From: an uncultured Alphaproteobacteria bacterium
Lineage (GTDB): Bacteria > Pseudomonadota > Alphaproteobacteria > Rhodobacterales > Rhodobacteraceae
Reading direction: 5' to 3'
DNA: 64,000 nt
Assembly: GCA_902586885.1 (NCBI GenBank)
Contig: CACIJG010000009.1
Span: 1 to 64,000 of the forward strand
In this document: positions 35,058 through 42,634 of the stretch, piece by piece
Layout: each line of letters begins with the position of its first letter
How positions within the stretch are numbered: the first letter of the stretch is position 1
Program-made: the position numbers and the translations under genes
The notes under the pieces: generated by a model
Seen by the model: only the letters and a program-made list of their open reading frames with translations
Told to the model about the DNA's origin: nothing
Databases searched by the model: none

Positions 35058-35453
35058 TTGAAAATATTTAAGGCGGGTAGTAGACCCCAAAGAAAAGCAT
35101 CTTCTGATTGGTTTCATGGAAATGTTATGCAAGATCCAATAATTGACGCAGAAGACCCAGCACGCGTACGAACAATAAAAGTTTCATTTGAACCTAAAGC
35201 ACGAACGGCTTGGCACACTCACCCCTTAGGACAAACTCTTTTTGTATTAAGTGGTGTTGGACTTATAGGTCTGAGACACGAAGCGCCAAAAATTATTAAA
35301 GCTGGAGATTCCGTATGGATTCCTCCTGAGGAGGAACATTGGCATGGGGCAACAAAAGACTCCTCAATGGAACATGTAGCCATTCATGAAGCTTTGAACG
35401 GGAAGGTTGCTGATTGGTTAGAGCAAGTTTTGGATGAAGACTACTATCTTTAA
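35058..35453 (+). CDS. cupin domain protein
   Basis: Small single-domain cupin, 131 residues. Motif 1 is seen as RTAWHTHPLGQTLFVLSG (about residues 50-67) and motif 2 as GDSVWIPPEEEHWHGA (about 86-101), giving His and Glu ligands for a metal. Similar proteins belong to the carboxymuconolactone decarboxylase-associated or quercetin-dioxygenase-like cupins; no substrate can be assigned. TTG start with GAGGAG six to eleven bases upstream. It follows the amidotransferase by 77 bases. Confidence 0.85.
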   Translation: MKIFKAGSRPQRKASSDWFHGNVMQDPIIDAEDPARVRTIKVSFEPKARTAWHTHPLGQTLFVLSGVGLIGLRHEAPKIIKAGDSVWIPPEEEHWHGATKDSSMEHVAIHEALNGKVADWLEQVLDEDYYL

Positions 35454-35713
35454 CCAACTAAAAAAAATTAAATTAATAAGTTATAAAACATAAAAAGACC
35501 ATTCAATAAAAGTTGCGACTATCTATCCACATCAATAGAAAACGGTTGGTACGATTTGATTGAAGCATTTAGAATTTGAACTGTAGAGATTAGTCTATTA
35601 ATCTCCACAAGGAAATGAAGTCTCCATAATATTTATTGCTTTGTCTATGTTTTGGGTAAAAAAATGTTGCGTGTAATCCATAGTATGTGTCGCTTACTAT
35701 TCTAAGCGCTTAC

Positions 35714-36895
35714 TCAGAATTTTTTACTGCGAAGGCTTCGGGCAAACTTGCGGATATCACCTAACAACAATTCAGGCTCTTCCATTGCTGCAAAATGACC
35801 TCCACGTGGCATCTCAGTCCAATGTTGGACATTGTATATTCGCTCTACATAAGAGCGAGGCGCCCAATTTAGCATCTCTGCTGGGAATACGGCACATCCA
35901 GTTGGAACCTCAACCCTTTTACCCGCAGGTGATAGGATGCGCCCGCCTTCTTCGCGTCGACCATAGTAAATCCAAGATGCCGAATTAAATGTGCGGGTGG
36001 AAATGTAGATCATTATGTTGGTGAGTAGTTCATCTTTTGAAAAGGCACTTTCAATTTTTCCCGTCTCTACATCTGACCAGTCATGGAATTTCTCTATCAA
36101 CCAAGCAGCTATACCAACCGGGCTATCCATCATAGAATAACTCAAAGTCTGAGGGCGTGTTGCTTGTTGAGTACGATAGCCATCCTGCATTATCTGATCC
36201 GCATTGAACTGATTTTCCCAAGCTCTTTCTTCAGCTGTTTGAGGACCATCAGGGTGACGCATTGTCAAGACATTGATATGGATAGCTGAACATGCAGAAA
36301 AATGATCAAAGCCGAGCCAAGAGCATATTGCACCGCCCCAATCACCACCCTGCGCAAGATAACTCTCAAATCCAAGTGTATTTGTCATTAAAGAGTTGAG
36401 AATAGAAGCCATTTTGCGTGGGCCATAAGGTCGCGGCGGTCTTCCTGAAAAGCCAAACCCTGGTAGCGATGGTATTATCACAGTAAAGGCATCCTCGATC
36501 TCACCACCAAAACACTCAGGATGAGCAAGTGGCTGGATAATTTCAAAGAACTCGGACACAGAACCTGGCCAACCATGGCTAATTATCAATGGTGTGGGAT
36601 TTTTACCGCTTCCCTCTTCGAATACAAAATGCATATCAATTCCATCAACTAATGCCTTATAATTTGAAAAGGAATTGATTTTTTTCTCTTGTACTCTCCA
36701 ATCAAACTCATTGACCCAATAGTTACACAGCTCCTTTAGATAGTCCAAGTTAGTACCATAATCCCATCCACCATCATCAGGCATCTCATGCCAGGGATAA
36801 CTCGCTACTCGGTAAAGGATTTTTTCTAGATCTTCTTCAGAGACCTTAAATTGAAAAGGAGTGACCTTCGAATTAGTTTCAATATTGTCTTTCAA
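35714..36895 (-). CDS. epoxide hydrolase, EHN-domain alpha/beta hydrolase
   Basis: Microsomal-type epoxide hydrolase, 393 residues. The N-terminal EHN domain (FQFKVSEEDLEKILYRV) comes first, then the hydrolase core: HGWPGSVSEFFEII (oxyanion, near residue 106), nucleophile Asp in AQGGDWGGAICSW near 180, and catalytic His in MPRGGHFAAMEEPELL near 370. The acid and the ring-opening tyrosines are not clearly placed by eye. No cotranscribed neighbour. It ends just before a 250-base gene-free stretch and starts next to the putative island boundary. Confidence 0.9.
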   Translation of the reverse strand: MKDNIETNSKVTPFQFKVSEEDLEKILYRVASYPWHEMPDDGGWDYGTNLDYLKELCNYWVNEFDWRVQEKKINSFSNYKALVDGIDMHFVFEEGSGKNPTPLIISHGWPGSVSEFFEIIQPLAHPECFGGEIEDAFTVIIPSLPGFGFSGRPPRPYGPRKMASILNSLMTNTLGFESYLAQGGDWGGAICSWLGFDHFSACSAIHINVLTMRHPDGPQTAEERAWENQFNADQIMQDGYRTQQATRPQTLSYSMMDSPVGIAAWLIEKFHDWSDVETGKIESAFSKDELLTNIMIYISTRTFNSASWIYYGRREEGGRILSPAGKRVEVPTGCAVFPAEMLNWAPRSYVERIYNVQHWTEMPRGGHFAAMEEPELLLGDIRKFARSLRSKKF

Positions 36896-37404
36896 ATGGT
36901 TAATTCCCTAGATTTGGCTTTCAGCACAGTTATTGATATAAATTATGATGACTGCAAAAATATGACTAGACTAGGCTTAGTCTACTATTTTTCCATTATA
37001 TTCCAAGCGTATTGAGAATTAATATATTTTCAATTGTAATCTCATCTTGAATTTAGTTATCTGTTTGATGGGCTGGGTAGGAAACAAAATAATTGGATGA
37101 CTTTTCTTGCCAAACTTAGTTTGCTTCCTAATTCCCAAACCACAACTATTAACGACAGAAAGTATTAGTTGTATAGATTTCCTGAGCTGAAACAGTGAAA
37201 ATCTAAAACTATTCATTAAAGTATTCACCTTTTCAACACCTTGATAGAAAAAAGCAATATGAATCAATACCTTATATATTTTAATGGATTTGATGGAGAG
37301 ACAGGGACTCTCTGGTATATCTCTCAACTTTCTTTCATATCTCTCAAACTATGACTATAGTTGACAATTAGTTACATAGTATCAAAATTAGGTATAATTT
37401 TTAG
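36896..37404. other. 509-base gene-free stretch with an att-like repeat
   Basis: Lies between the divergent epoxide hydrolase and FAD oxidoreductase genes. It contains the 46-base copy of the tRNA-Ser boundary (37262-37307). A minus-strand frame of 102 codons (37019-37327) has no family features and crosses the repeat, so I do not call it a gene. Confidence 0.6.
37262..37307 (+). repeat. att-like direct repeat, copy 1 (outer)
   Basis: 46 bases that align without gaps to 41745-41790, the end of tRNA-Ser and its flank, with 8 mismatches. The outer 15 bases (AATCAATACCTTATA) and the inner 13 bases (GGAGAGACAGGGA, 37295-37307) are identical. Confidence 0.75.
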
Positions 37405-38901
37405 GTGATGAGTGTGAAAAATATTTCAAAAAGAACATTTCTTTTAGGTGCTGGCGCTGCTCTTGGAATAACAGGAACACGTTATGTCTCCAGCTCCAAC
37501 CCGTCATTAGATGGTACTTCCGCATTCGTACCTTCTGGCAACAAAAATACCTTAAATGACGCCAGTTTGTTGTCAGAAACTCCTATTTTTAGGCACATCA
37601 CTATAAGCAATGACCTTGGAGATACATTCGTAAATGCAATTCGTAAAGAAATCGCTGAAGCCAAAGAAGCTGGACGACCTGTGAGTATTGGTGCTGCTCG
37701 TCACTCTATGGGAGGACAAGCAATTCCGAAAAGAGGGCACGCAATCACATACAATAACGCTTTTTTGGAGACAGACAGATCAAATCAAAGCTATCGCGCT
37801 CATGCAGGTATTCGGTGGTCACAGGTGATTTCACAACTAGATAGACAGGGCTACTCGCCAATGGTCATGCAATCGAATAATGATTTTGGTTTGGCTGCTA
37901 CATTTTGCGTAAATGCCCATGGTTGGCCTGTCAAACTTGGACCCATGGGCGCAACGGTCCTCAGCTTAAAAATGGTGCTCGCAGATGGTGAACTTGTTAC
38001 ATGCTCTCCCACACAAAATACGGCATTATTTAATCTAACAATGGGCGGATACGGTTTAACGGGTGCGATTACAGAACTCGATGTCGATATGACAAAAAAT
38101 TTACTTTTGGAACCGTCATATGATATATTTCCTGCAGCGGAATATGGTGATCGGTTTGTTACAGCTATAAATGATCCTGACATTAAAATGGCTTACGGGC
38201 GATTAAATGTGGATCGCGAGAATTTTTTTGAAGAGGCATTGATGATCACATATAGTCCTTCAAAAGATCAAAGGGAAATACCTGCCGCTTCTGGTTCTGG
38301 CAATATGTCAAAAATCGCGCGGCATATCTATCGTTCCCAGCTTGGAAACGAACGCCTGAAACGGTTTCGTTGGTGGACTGAAACAGGTCTTTTGCCAAAA
38401 ATTGGACAGGGCGCTGTGACGCGAAATTCGCTCATAAATGAACCTGTAGTAACACTTGATGATCGCGATCCATTTAGGACTGATATTTTGCATGAATACT
38501 TTGTTTCACCAGACAAGTTTTCAGATTTTTTGGATATATGCCGAGCGGTTATTCCTGCATCATATCAGGAATTCTTAAACATAACTTTGCGGTATGTTGA
38601 TACCGATAAACAAAGTATCTTAGCGTATGCACCCGTCCCAAGAATTGCCGCTGTGATGTCATTTTCACAGGAAATGACACAAAGAGCTGAGGCAGATATG
38701 AACCGAATGACAGAAGCTCTAATAGAAGGCATTATTGGGATCGGAGGAACATATTACCTTCCATACCGCCCACACGCTACTATTGATCAAATCAGCCGGG
38801 CATATCCAAGACTAAGCGAATTTGTTCAATCAAAGCGAGAAATTGATCCGAAACTAATCTTTAGAAATGCCCTTTGGGATAAATACATGAAGAGGGTATG
38901 A
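37405..38901 (+). CDS. FAD-binding (PCMH-type) oxidoreductase, lactone-oxidase-like, probably exported
   Basis: Flavoprotein of the FAD/FMN-containing dehydrogenase family, 498 residues. The N-terminus SKRTFLLGAGAALG looks like a Tat-type or membrane-anchored signal though only K-R, not R-R, is present. The FAD PCMH domain follows (AGRPVSIGAARHSMGGQAI near residues 92-110, and GLAAT/VNAHGWP near 158-170), and the C-terminus resembles gulonolactone/arabinonolactone oxidases (PYRPHATIDQISRAYPR). Substrate is unknown. Start codon GTG 37405 immediately precedes ATG 37408. First of four genes joined by 4- to 11-base overlaps (ATGA at 38898-38901), inside the tRNA-Ser-bounded segment. Confidence 0.82.
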   Translation: MMSVKNISKRTFLLGAGAALGITGTRYVSSSNPSLDGTSAFVPSGNKNTLNDASLLSETPIFRHITISNDLGDTFVNAIRKEIAEAKEAGRPVSIGAARHSMGGQAIPKRGHAITYNNAFLETDRSNQSYRAHAGIRWSQVISQLDRQGYSPMVMQSNNDFGLAATFCVNAHGWPVKLGPMGATVLSLKMVLADGELVTCSPTQNTALFNLTMGGYGLTGAITELDVDMTKNLLLEPSYDIFPAAEYGDRFVTAINDPDIKMAYGRLNVDRENFFEEALMITYSPSKDQREIPAASGSGNMSKIARHIYRSQLGNERLKRFRWWTETGLLPKIGQGAVTRNSLINEPVVTLDDRDPFRTDILHEYFVSPDKFSDFLDICRAVIPASYQEFLNITLRYVDTDKQSILAYAPVPRIAAVMSFSQEMTQRAEADMNRMTEALIEGIIGIGGTYYLPYRPHATIDQISRAYPRLSEFVQSKREIDPKLIFRNALWDKYMKRV

Positions 38902-39302
38902 AATTGCTTAAAAAAATATCATTAGGGTATTTTTTTATTCTGCTTTTTGCTGCTTCATTGAACTACATTCCCGGTCTAACCGATACTGAAGGTCGGGTTT
39001 TTGGTATTTTTGCATTAGATATTTTCGATGATAGCTTACATGTAGCATCAGCTTTATGGGCCTTATTTGCAGCCCTCTATAGTCAACGGTCCACGAAAAT
39101 GTTTCTTGTTGTTTTTGGTATACTTTATCTTGGAGATGGCATTTTTGGCTTTCTCACAGGCTATGGTTATTTGGACTTCGGAATATTCACAAATGATCCA
39201 GAAGGATTATCTTTTACGCTGTTTCGTGTTCTCGCGAACTTACCCCATATTGCACTTGGTGGATTTGCACTATGGTCTGGTTTATACTTGGGTCATAAAT
39301 GA
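38898..39302 (+). CDS. DUF4383-like four-helix membrane protein
   Basis: 134 residues with four predicted membrane helices: about 9-25, 42-62, 68-88 and 110-130. It resembles DUF4383 integral membrane proteins (FDDSLHVASALWALFAAL and NLPHIALGGFALWSG). Function unknown. Both ends overlap the neighbouring genes by 4 bases (ATGA), so the four proteins are made from one message and probably work together, perhaps as a membrane partner of the flavoprotein. Confidence 0.75.
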   Translation: MKLLKKISLGYFFILLFAASLNYIPGLTDTEGRVFGIFALDIFDDSLHVASALWALFAALYSQRSTKMFLVVFGILYLGDGIFGFLTGYGYLDFGIFTNDPEGLSFTLFRVLANLPHIALGGFALWSGLYLGHK

Positions 39303-40351
39303 CACGGGCAATCTTGCGGTATCTTAGAAGAATATTTTTTGCACTTATAGCACTGATAACCCTATTACTTTCACCAATTGCATACGTTGAAACGATGTGC
39401 CTAAAAGATGAGGTGACGTCAGATTTCATCTCAATGTTACCCACAGAGTACCACCGTAAAGAATCACGTACATTTTTAACTTATCCAGAATGGCATATTG
39501 TAAATGCTTATGATGACTATGCAAAAGTCATTCAATTAGGTGATCCACATGATTATAAATATCTAAAAGGTATATCGGGTTTTTGGTCTTCGCTTTGTGC
39601 ATTGTGCAAAAAATCAGCATCGCATGGTGGTTTTGATTTTGAAACAAAGCAGACAATTTATTCTATTGGCGTCAGCTTTTCAGCAGAACTTGTACTCAAA
39701 GGCCTCTATGAAGAAACACTTGGGCGTGTATCAACATGGATACGTGGCGATCAACATAGTCGGCTAGACAAGGTTTCAGCTCAACAATCGGCAGATTACG
39801 CGAAATTTTTACAGCAAGTTCCTTGGTATCAATGGGACTTCGAGGAAAATATTTTACAGCTATCCAAAGCTAATACAGGTGCGTTTAGAGATCAAGAACG
39901 AAACTTCGCTTTGGGTTTAGAATTCAGAGTTAAGCAAGCTTATTCCAAACTTATCAAATCTGCAGTTGCAAACATAGGAACTGACGCGTTGTCGTTACGG
40001 ATGATCGTTGAAGGACTTCCTGTTGACATACTCAAAAGTTTTAAAGGCCTGAGGGTAATAGCACAGCACCCCACAGGAATTGAAGTTGAAACGCCACGCT
40101 ATAGAAAGTTGACCCACTTACTCGTCGAAATGGCATTAGAAGGTGCAAATTTCATCGAAATTTCAGGAAATGATGATATCATGTTATCAGTGAATTCAAA
40201 ATTACCTTATAATGAAAGTCTATTCAGCGTTTCACGACAAGGTTACGGTGACCAACGTCATCTAATAGAAATTAAGGTCAAAATGCTTGCAGAATGGATA
40301 AGGAAAAACGAGAACAATCAACTGCAATTGGAACATATCTTTGATTATTAA
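39299..40351 (+). CDS. uncharacterised membrane-anchored protein
   Basis: 350 residues, not recognised as any characterised family. One N-terminal membrane segment (about 9-27, FFALIALITLLLSPIAY) anchors a soluble, probably periplasmic domain that has a conserved-looking TYPEWHIVNAYDDYAKVI segment near residue 60 and four Cys (CALC near 94). Little can be said about activity. It starts on the stop of the DUF4383-like gene (ATGA at 39299-39302) and overlaps the next gene by 11 bases. Confidence 0.7.
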   Translation: MTRAILRYLRRIFFALIALITLLLSPIAYVETMCLKDEVTSDFISMLPTEYHRKESRTFLTYPEWHIVNAYDDYAKVIQLGDPHDYKYLKGISGFWSSLCALCKKSASHGGFDFETKQTIYSIGVSFSAELVLKGLYEETLGRVSTWIRGDQHSRLDKVSAQQSADYAKFLQQVPWYQWDFEENILQLSKANTGAFRDQERNFALGLEFRVKQAYSKLIKSAVANIGTDALSLRMIVEGLPVDILKSFKGLRVIAQHPTGIEVETPRYRKLTHLLVEMALEGANFIEISGNDDIMLSVNSKLPYNESLFSVSRQGYGDQRHLIEIKVKMLAEWIRKNENNQLQLEHIFDY

Positions 40352-40619
40352 ATGGCTTAGTTTGGTTATCTCCGTTTTGATTATGTGGATAACCATTATG
40401 GCGCTGGTTATGCGTCTTTCAGACGCTGCTCCTTCTGCACTTGTACTTTTTCCACCAAAAGGTTTTGTCAAAGAATTACCAGATGGTTTTGCAGTTTTGG
40501 GGTATTCAAATATCACTCTGACAATTGCATCTGATACTAAAGGTTTTGGGGCTAAATTGTACGATTCAGGTGCATGGTTGGTTTTGCCGGCAGGTCTAAA
40601 GGGATGCTTATCTTTATGA
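40341..40619 (+). CDS. small membrane-anchored hypothetical protein
   Basis: 92 residues, TTG start at 40341 overlapping the previous gene by 11 bases. One hydrophobic segment (about residues 5-27) and a short soluble tail with a FAVLGYSNITLTIASD strand. No family recognised. Called mainly because of overlap with the operon and absence of any other gene here; it is the last gene of the four-gene set. Confidence 0.5.
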   Translation: MIIKWLSLVISVLIMWITIMALVMRLSDAAPSALVLFPPKGFVKELPDGFAVLGYSNITLTIASDTKGFGAKLYDSGAWLVLPAGLKGCLSL

Positions 40620-40701
40620 TAGATCGTATACTTGGAATGTTATATCAGGCCTGCCCAATAGGTCACTACATATTTATATAAACATACTATAGTTAGGTAC
40701 G

Positions 40702-40718
40702 TGGCGGAGAGACAGGGA
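40702..40718 (+). repeat. att-like direct repeat, copy 2 (middle)
   Basis: TGGCGGAGAGACAGGGA, 17 of 17 bases identical to the tRNA-Ser 3' end at 41774-41790 (in the same orientation). Lies in a 181-base gap between the four-gene operon and the membrane protein gene. Confidence 0.8.
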
Positions 40719-40800
40719 AATAACTCGCCATGGACTTTAATATTTCGGTTATCCTCTAATCGTCACTTATTTACGAGGCTAGTTCATTGATAATTGGAGA

Positions 40801-41355
40801 CTATCCAGGCAAGCTGATAAATCGGTTGAGTTTTTCCTCTACTTCTTGACTATTAGACACCCTGCCCAGATCTTCTTCACTTTGTAATTTAAGGTTATAT
40901 CTAGCCAATTTGGCACCTAGCTCACCTGTCTCCTCCCTTGCACTTTCTTCCTTCTTTTTTAACTCGTCAGGATCAATGTTTTTGCGCAAAATTAACCTTG
41001 TATCGGGAAACGGGGTCCTTTGTATAGTTTTGTCTTCAATTTCAAATCTTTCAATGTCTTCGAACAGAATTTCTTCTACACTGAAATTCAGTATAAAGTG
41101 TGTTTTGCGTATAAAAACTTTACGCTTATTAAGATCAAATTCACTGATGATCTCTTTAGGTTGAAAAAAGAGAAAAAGTGTAAAGAGGCCGATGCCAGCG
41201 AATACAATGATAGTAAGCAGGTTCAGATAATTGATAGCTATCCATAGCCAAAATACAAGTGCGAAAAGCGCTCCAAAAAAAGCAAGTCCCGATTCTTTAC
41301 CAATCACTATTATCTTCTCTGAATTTTCTAAAGCGATACTGTTACTGGTAAACAT
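40801..41355 (-). CDS. hypothetical membrane protein with PH-like C-terminal part
   Basis: 184 residues from the ATG at 41355, which has AAAGGGAT about nine bases upstream (an in-frame TTG at 41373 adds six residues). Two membrane segments (about residues 20-60, GLAFFGALFALVFWLWIA and LTIIVFAGIGLFTLFLF) are followed by a beta-rich region (FDLNKRKVFIRKTH...EDIERFEI) reminiscent of bacterial PH-like domains, and a Lys/Glu-rich coiled tail. No function can be assigned. Single gene between the middle and inner att-like repeats. Confidence 0.65.
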   Translation of the reverse strand: MFTSNSIALENSEKIIVIGKESGLAFFGALFALVFWLWIAINYLNLLTIIVFAGIGLFTLFLFFQPKEIISEFDLNKRKVFIRKTHFILNFSVEEILFEDIERFEIEDKTIQRTPFPDTRLILRKNIDPDELKKKEESAREETGELGAKLARYNLKLQSEEDLGRVSNSQEVEEKLNRFISLPG

Positions 41356-41447
41356 GCTTAAAATCCCTTTCAAATAACAAAATAGCTACAAACTACTACT
41401 AGCGCCATACTATTCTTAGGATTAAACGTGAAGGAGGAAAGATAACC

Positions 41448-41534
41448 ATGCTGAAATATAAACTAACAACAATGTCCATATTTGTTTTGCTATTTCTATC
41501 AGCGTGTAATGATGGGGGAAGTAGTGGTTACTGA
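41448..41534 (+). CDS. small lipoprotein, 28 residues
   Basis: ATG at 41448 is preceded by a perfect AAGGAGG (41431-41437). The peptide has a lysine start, a hydrophobic core (SIFVLLFL) and a lipobox LSAC followed by NDGGSSGY, the size and shape of entericidin-like or other small bacterial lipoproteins. The strong ribosome site and complete lipobox support a real gene. Role unknown. Confidence 0.6.
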   Translation: MLKYKLTTMSIFVLLFLSACNDGGSSGY

Positions 41535-41688
41535 GCAAGCGGTTGAGATAATTGATATCTATACTCACAAGATTGAGAAGCGATTAGATAAACTAGGAAC
41601 GTATCTAGTCTTTATCGTAATACCTTTATTGTTGATAATATCAATCGAACTTGGTGTGTTGGTAATGTATCTGTTTTATTTTAGCTGA
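41509..41688 (+). CDS. possible small single-helix membrane protein
   Basis: In-frame stretch of about 59 residues from ATG 41509 with one strong hydrophobic segment (TYLVFIVIPLLLIISIELGVL) and an amphipathic, charged first half. Overlaps the end of the small lipoprotein in another frame. No clear ribosome site, no family; low-confidence call. GTG at 41524 is an alternative start. Confidence 0.35.
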   Translation: MMGEVVVTEQAVEIIDIYTHKIEKRLDKLGTYLVFIVIPLLLIISIELGVLVMYLFYFS

Positions 41689-41744
41689 AGTTATTCCCCA
41701 AAGTATGCACCTTTTAAAGCACCTTCATATAACAAACTGCTATT

Positions 41745-41790
41745 AATCAATACCTTATAAAGATTAAAGAGTTTGGCGGAGAGACAGGGA
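41745..41790 (+). repeat. att-like direct repeat, copy 3 (tRNA-Ser end)
   Basis: 46 bases matching 37262-37307 at 38 positions. The last 17 bases are the 3' end of tRNA-Ser (with CCA) and match the copy at 40702 exactly. A natural attB-type core for tRNA-targeting integrases. Confidence 0.75.
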
Positions 41791-41863
41791 TTCGAACCCT
41801 GGAGACGGTTGCCCGCCTACACACTTTCCAGGCGTGCGCCTTCGACCACTCGGCCACCTCTCC
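41774..41863 (-). tRNA. tRNA-Ser (anticodon GGA)
   Basis: Reading the minus strand, a 90-base class II tRNA runs from GGAGAGG at 41863 to the encoded CCA at 41774-41776. The anticodon arm is CACGC-CTGGAAA-GTGTG, giving GGA; a long variable arm and the T loop GGTTCGAATCC are present, and the acceptor stem GGAGAGG pairs with TCTCTCC. The 3' end is repeated at 40702-40718 and 37294-37307, marking it as a likely integration target. Confidence 0.96.
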
Positions 41864-41888
41864 TCAAAAAACATTTTATCGACATTTC

Positions 41889-42614
41889 TCAATCTTGCAA
41901 GATGACCGATACACGCCTATTTAGTCGCCCCTTTTTTTCTACTTTAGATATTGTGACCACCCCAATTTCAGAAGTTGTGGAAACATGGGTTCCTCCACAG
42001 GGCTGTAAGTCAATGATTTCATTATCATCTCCTATACGAACCAACCTAACAAAATCTGTATTAGTTGGAGGCTTCACAGACATTGTTTTTACCATTTCCG
42101 GATTTTTTCTAAGGTCCTCTTGAGAAATAGATGAATAGGACACAATATAGTCAGCGCTGATTAAATCATTTATTTTTTTCTCTAGCTCTTCTTTGTTAGG
42201 AGCTTCAGGCATATCAAAATCTAACCGACCTTTATCAAAAGTTATTTGGCCACCAGTAACTGGGAAAGGAAGGCATACAGATAAAAGATGAAGAGCCGTA
42301 TGTGTTCTCATATATTTAAATCTTTTTTGCCAATCTAGCTCTTGGACAACTTCATCACCCTTATTTAGTTCTACTAGATCATCCATATTAGATGGTATTA
42401 AATTAATCTCTCCATTTGGACCTTTTATGGTTTCGACGATTTCAATATTTTTATTTAGCAACCGAAGTAAACCCTGATCACCTGGTTGACCCCCTCCTCT
42501 GGGATAAAAAATAGACCTATCTAATTGAATGCCCGATTCATAGGAGACCGCGTTAATGAAGCCTTTCTCCTCTTTGAGGTATGCGTCTTTAAGGTATAAA
42601 AATTCTGAGTTCAT
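41889..42614 (-). CDS. alanyl-tRNA editing protein, AlaX type
   Basis: Free-standing trans-editing factor that hydrolyses Ser- or Gly-charged tRNA-Ala. 241 residues. Zn ligands appear as HTALH (in [10 protein letters not shown], about residues 103-107) and C-x3-H in [15 protein letters not shown] (about 201-205), preceded by an N-terminal beta domain with [12 protein letters not shown]. This is the AlaXM/AlaX-II size class. It stands between tRNA-Ser and the MscS-type gene, 20 bases downstream of the latter on the same strand, so may be cotranscribed with it. Confidence 0.9.
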   Translation of the reverse strand: MNSEFLYLKDAYLKEEKGFINAVSYESGIQLDRSIFYPRGGGQPGDQGLLRLLNKNIEIVETIKGPNGEINLIPSNMDDLVELNKGDEVVQELDWQKRFKYMRTHTALHLLSVCLPFPVTGGQITFDKGRLDFDMPEAPNKEELEKKINDLISADYIVSYSSISQEDLRKNPEMVKTMSVKPPTNTDFVRLVRIGDDNEIIDLQPCGGTHVSTTSEIGVVTISKVEKKGRLNRRVSVILQD

Positions 42615-42634
42615 AATTTATTTAATAGGTAAAA

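Noticed and set aside
35690-35740. Repeated CGCTTACT and an AAGCGCTT palindrome downstream of the epoxide hydrolase
   Set aside because: Short and imperfect; too weak to name as terminator or repeat element.
37019-37327. 102-codon minus-strand frame
   Set aside because: No membrane, signal or family feature, low complexity, no ribosome site, and it runs through the att-like repeat.
37262-41863. Integrase, transposase or phage gene for the tRNA-Ser segment
   Set aside because: None of the frames there shows recombinase motifs, so the island is called from repeats alone.
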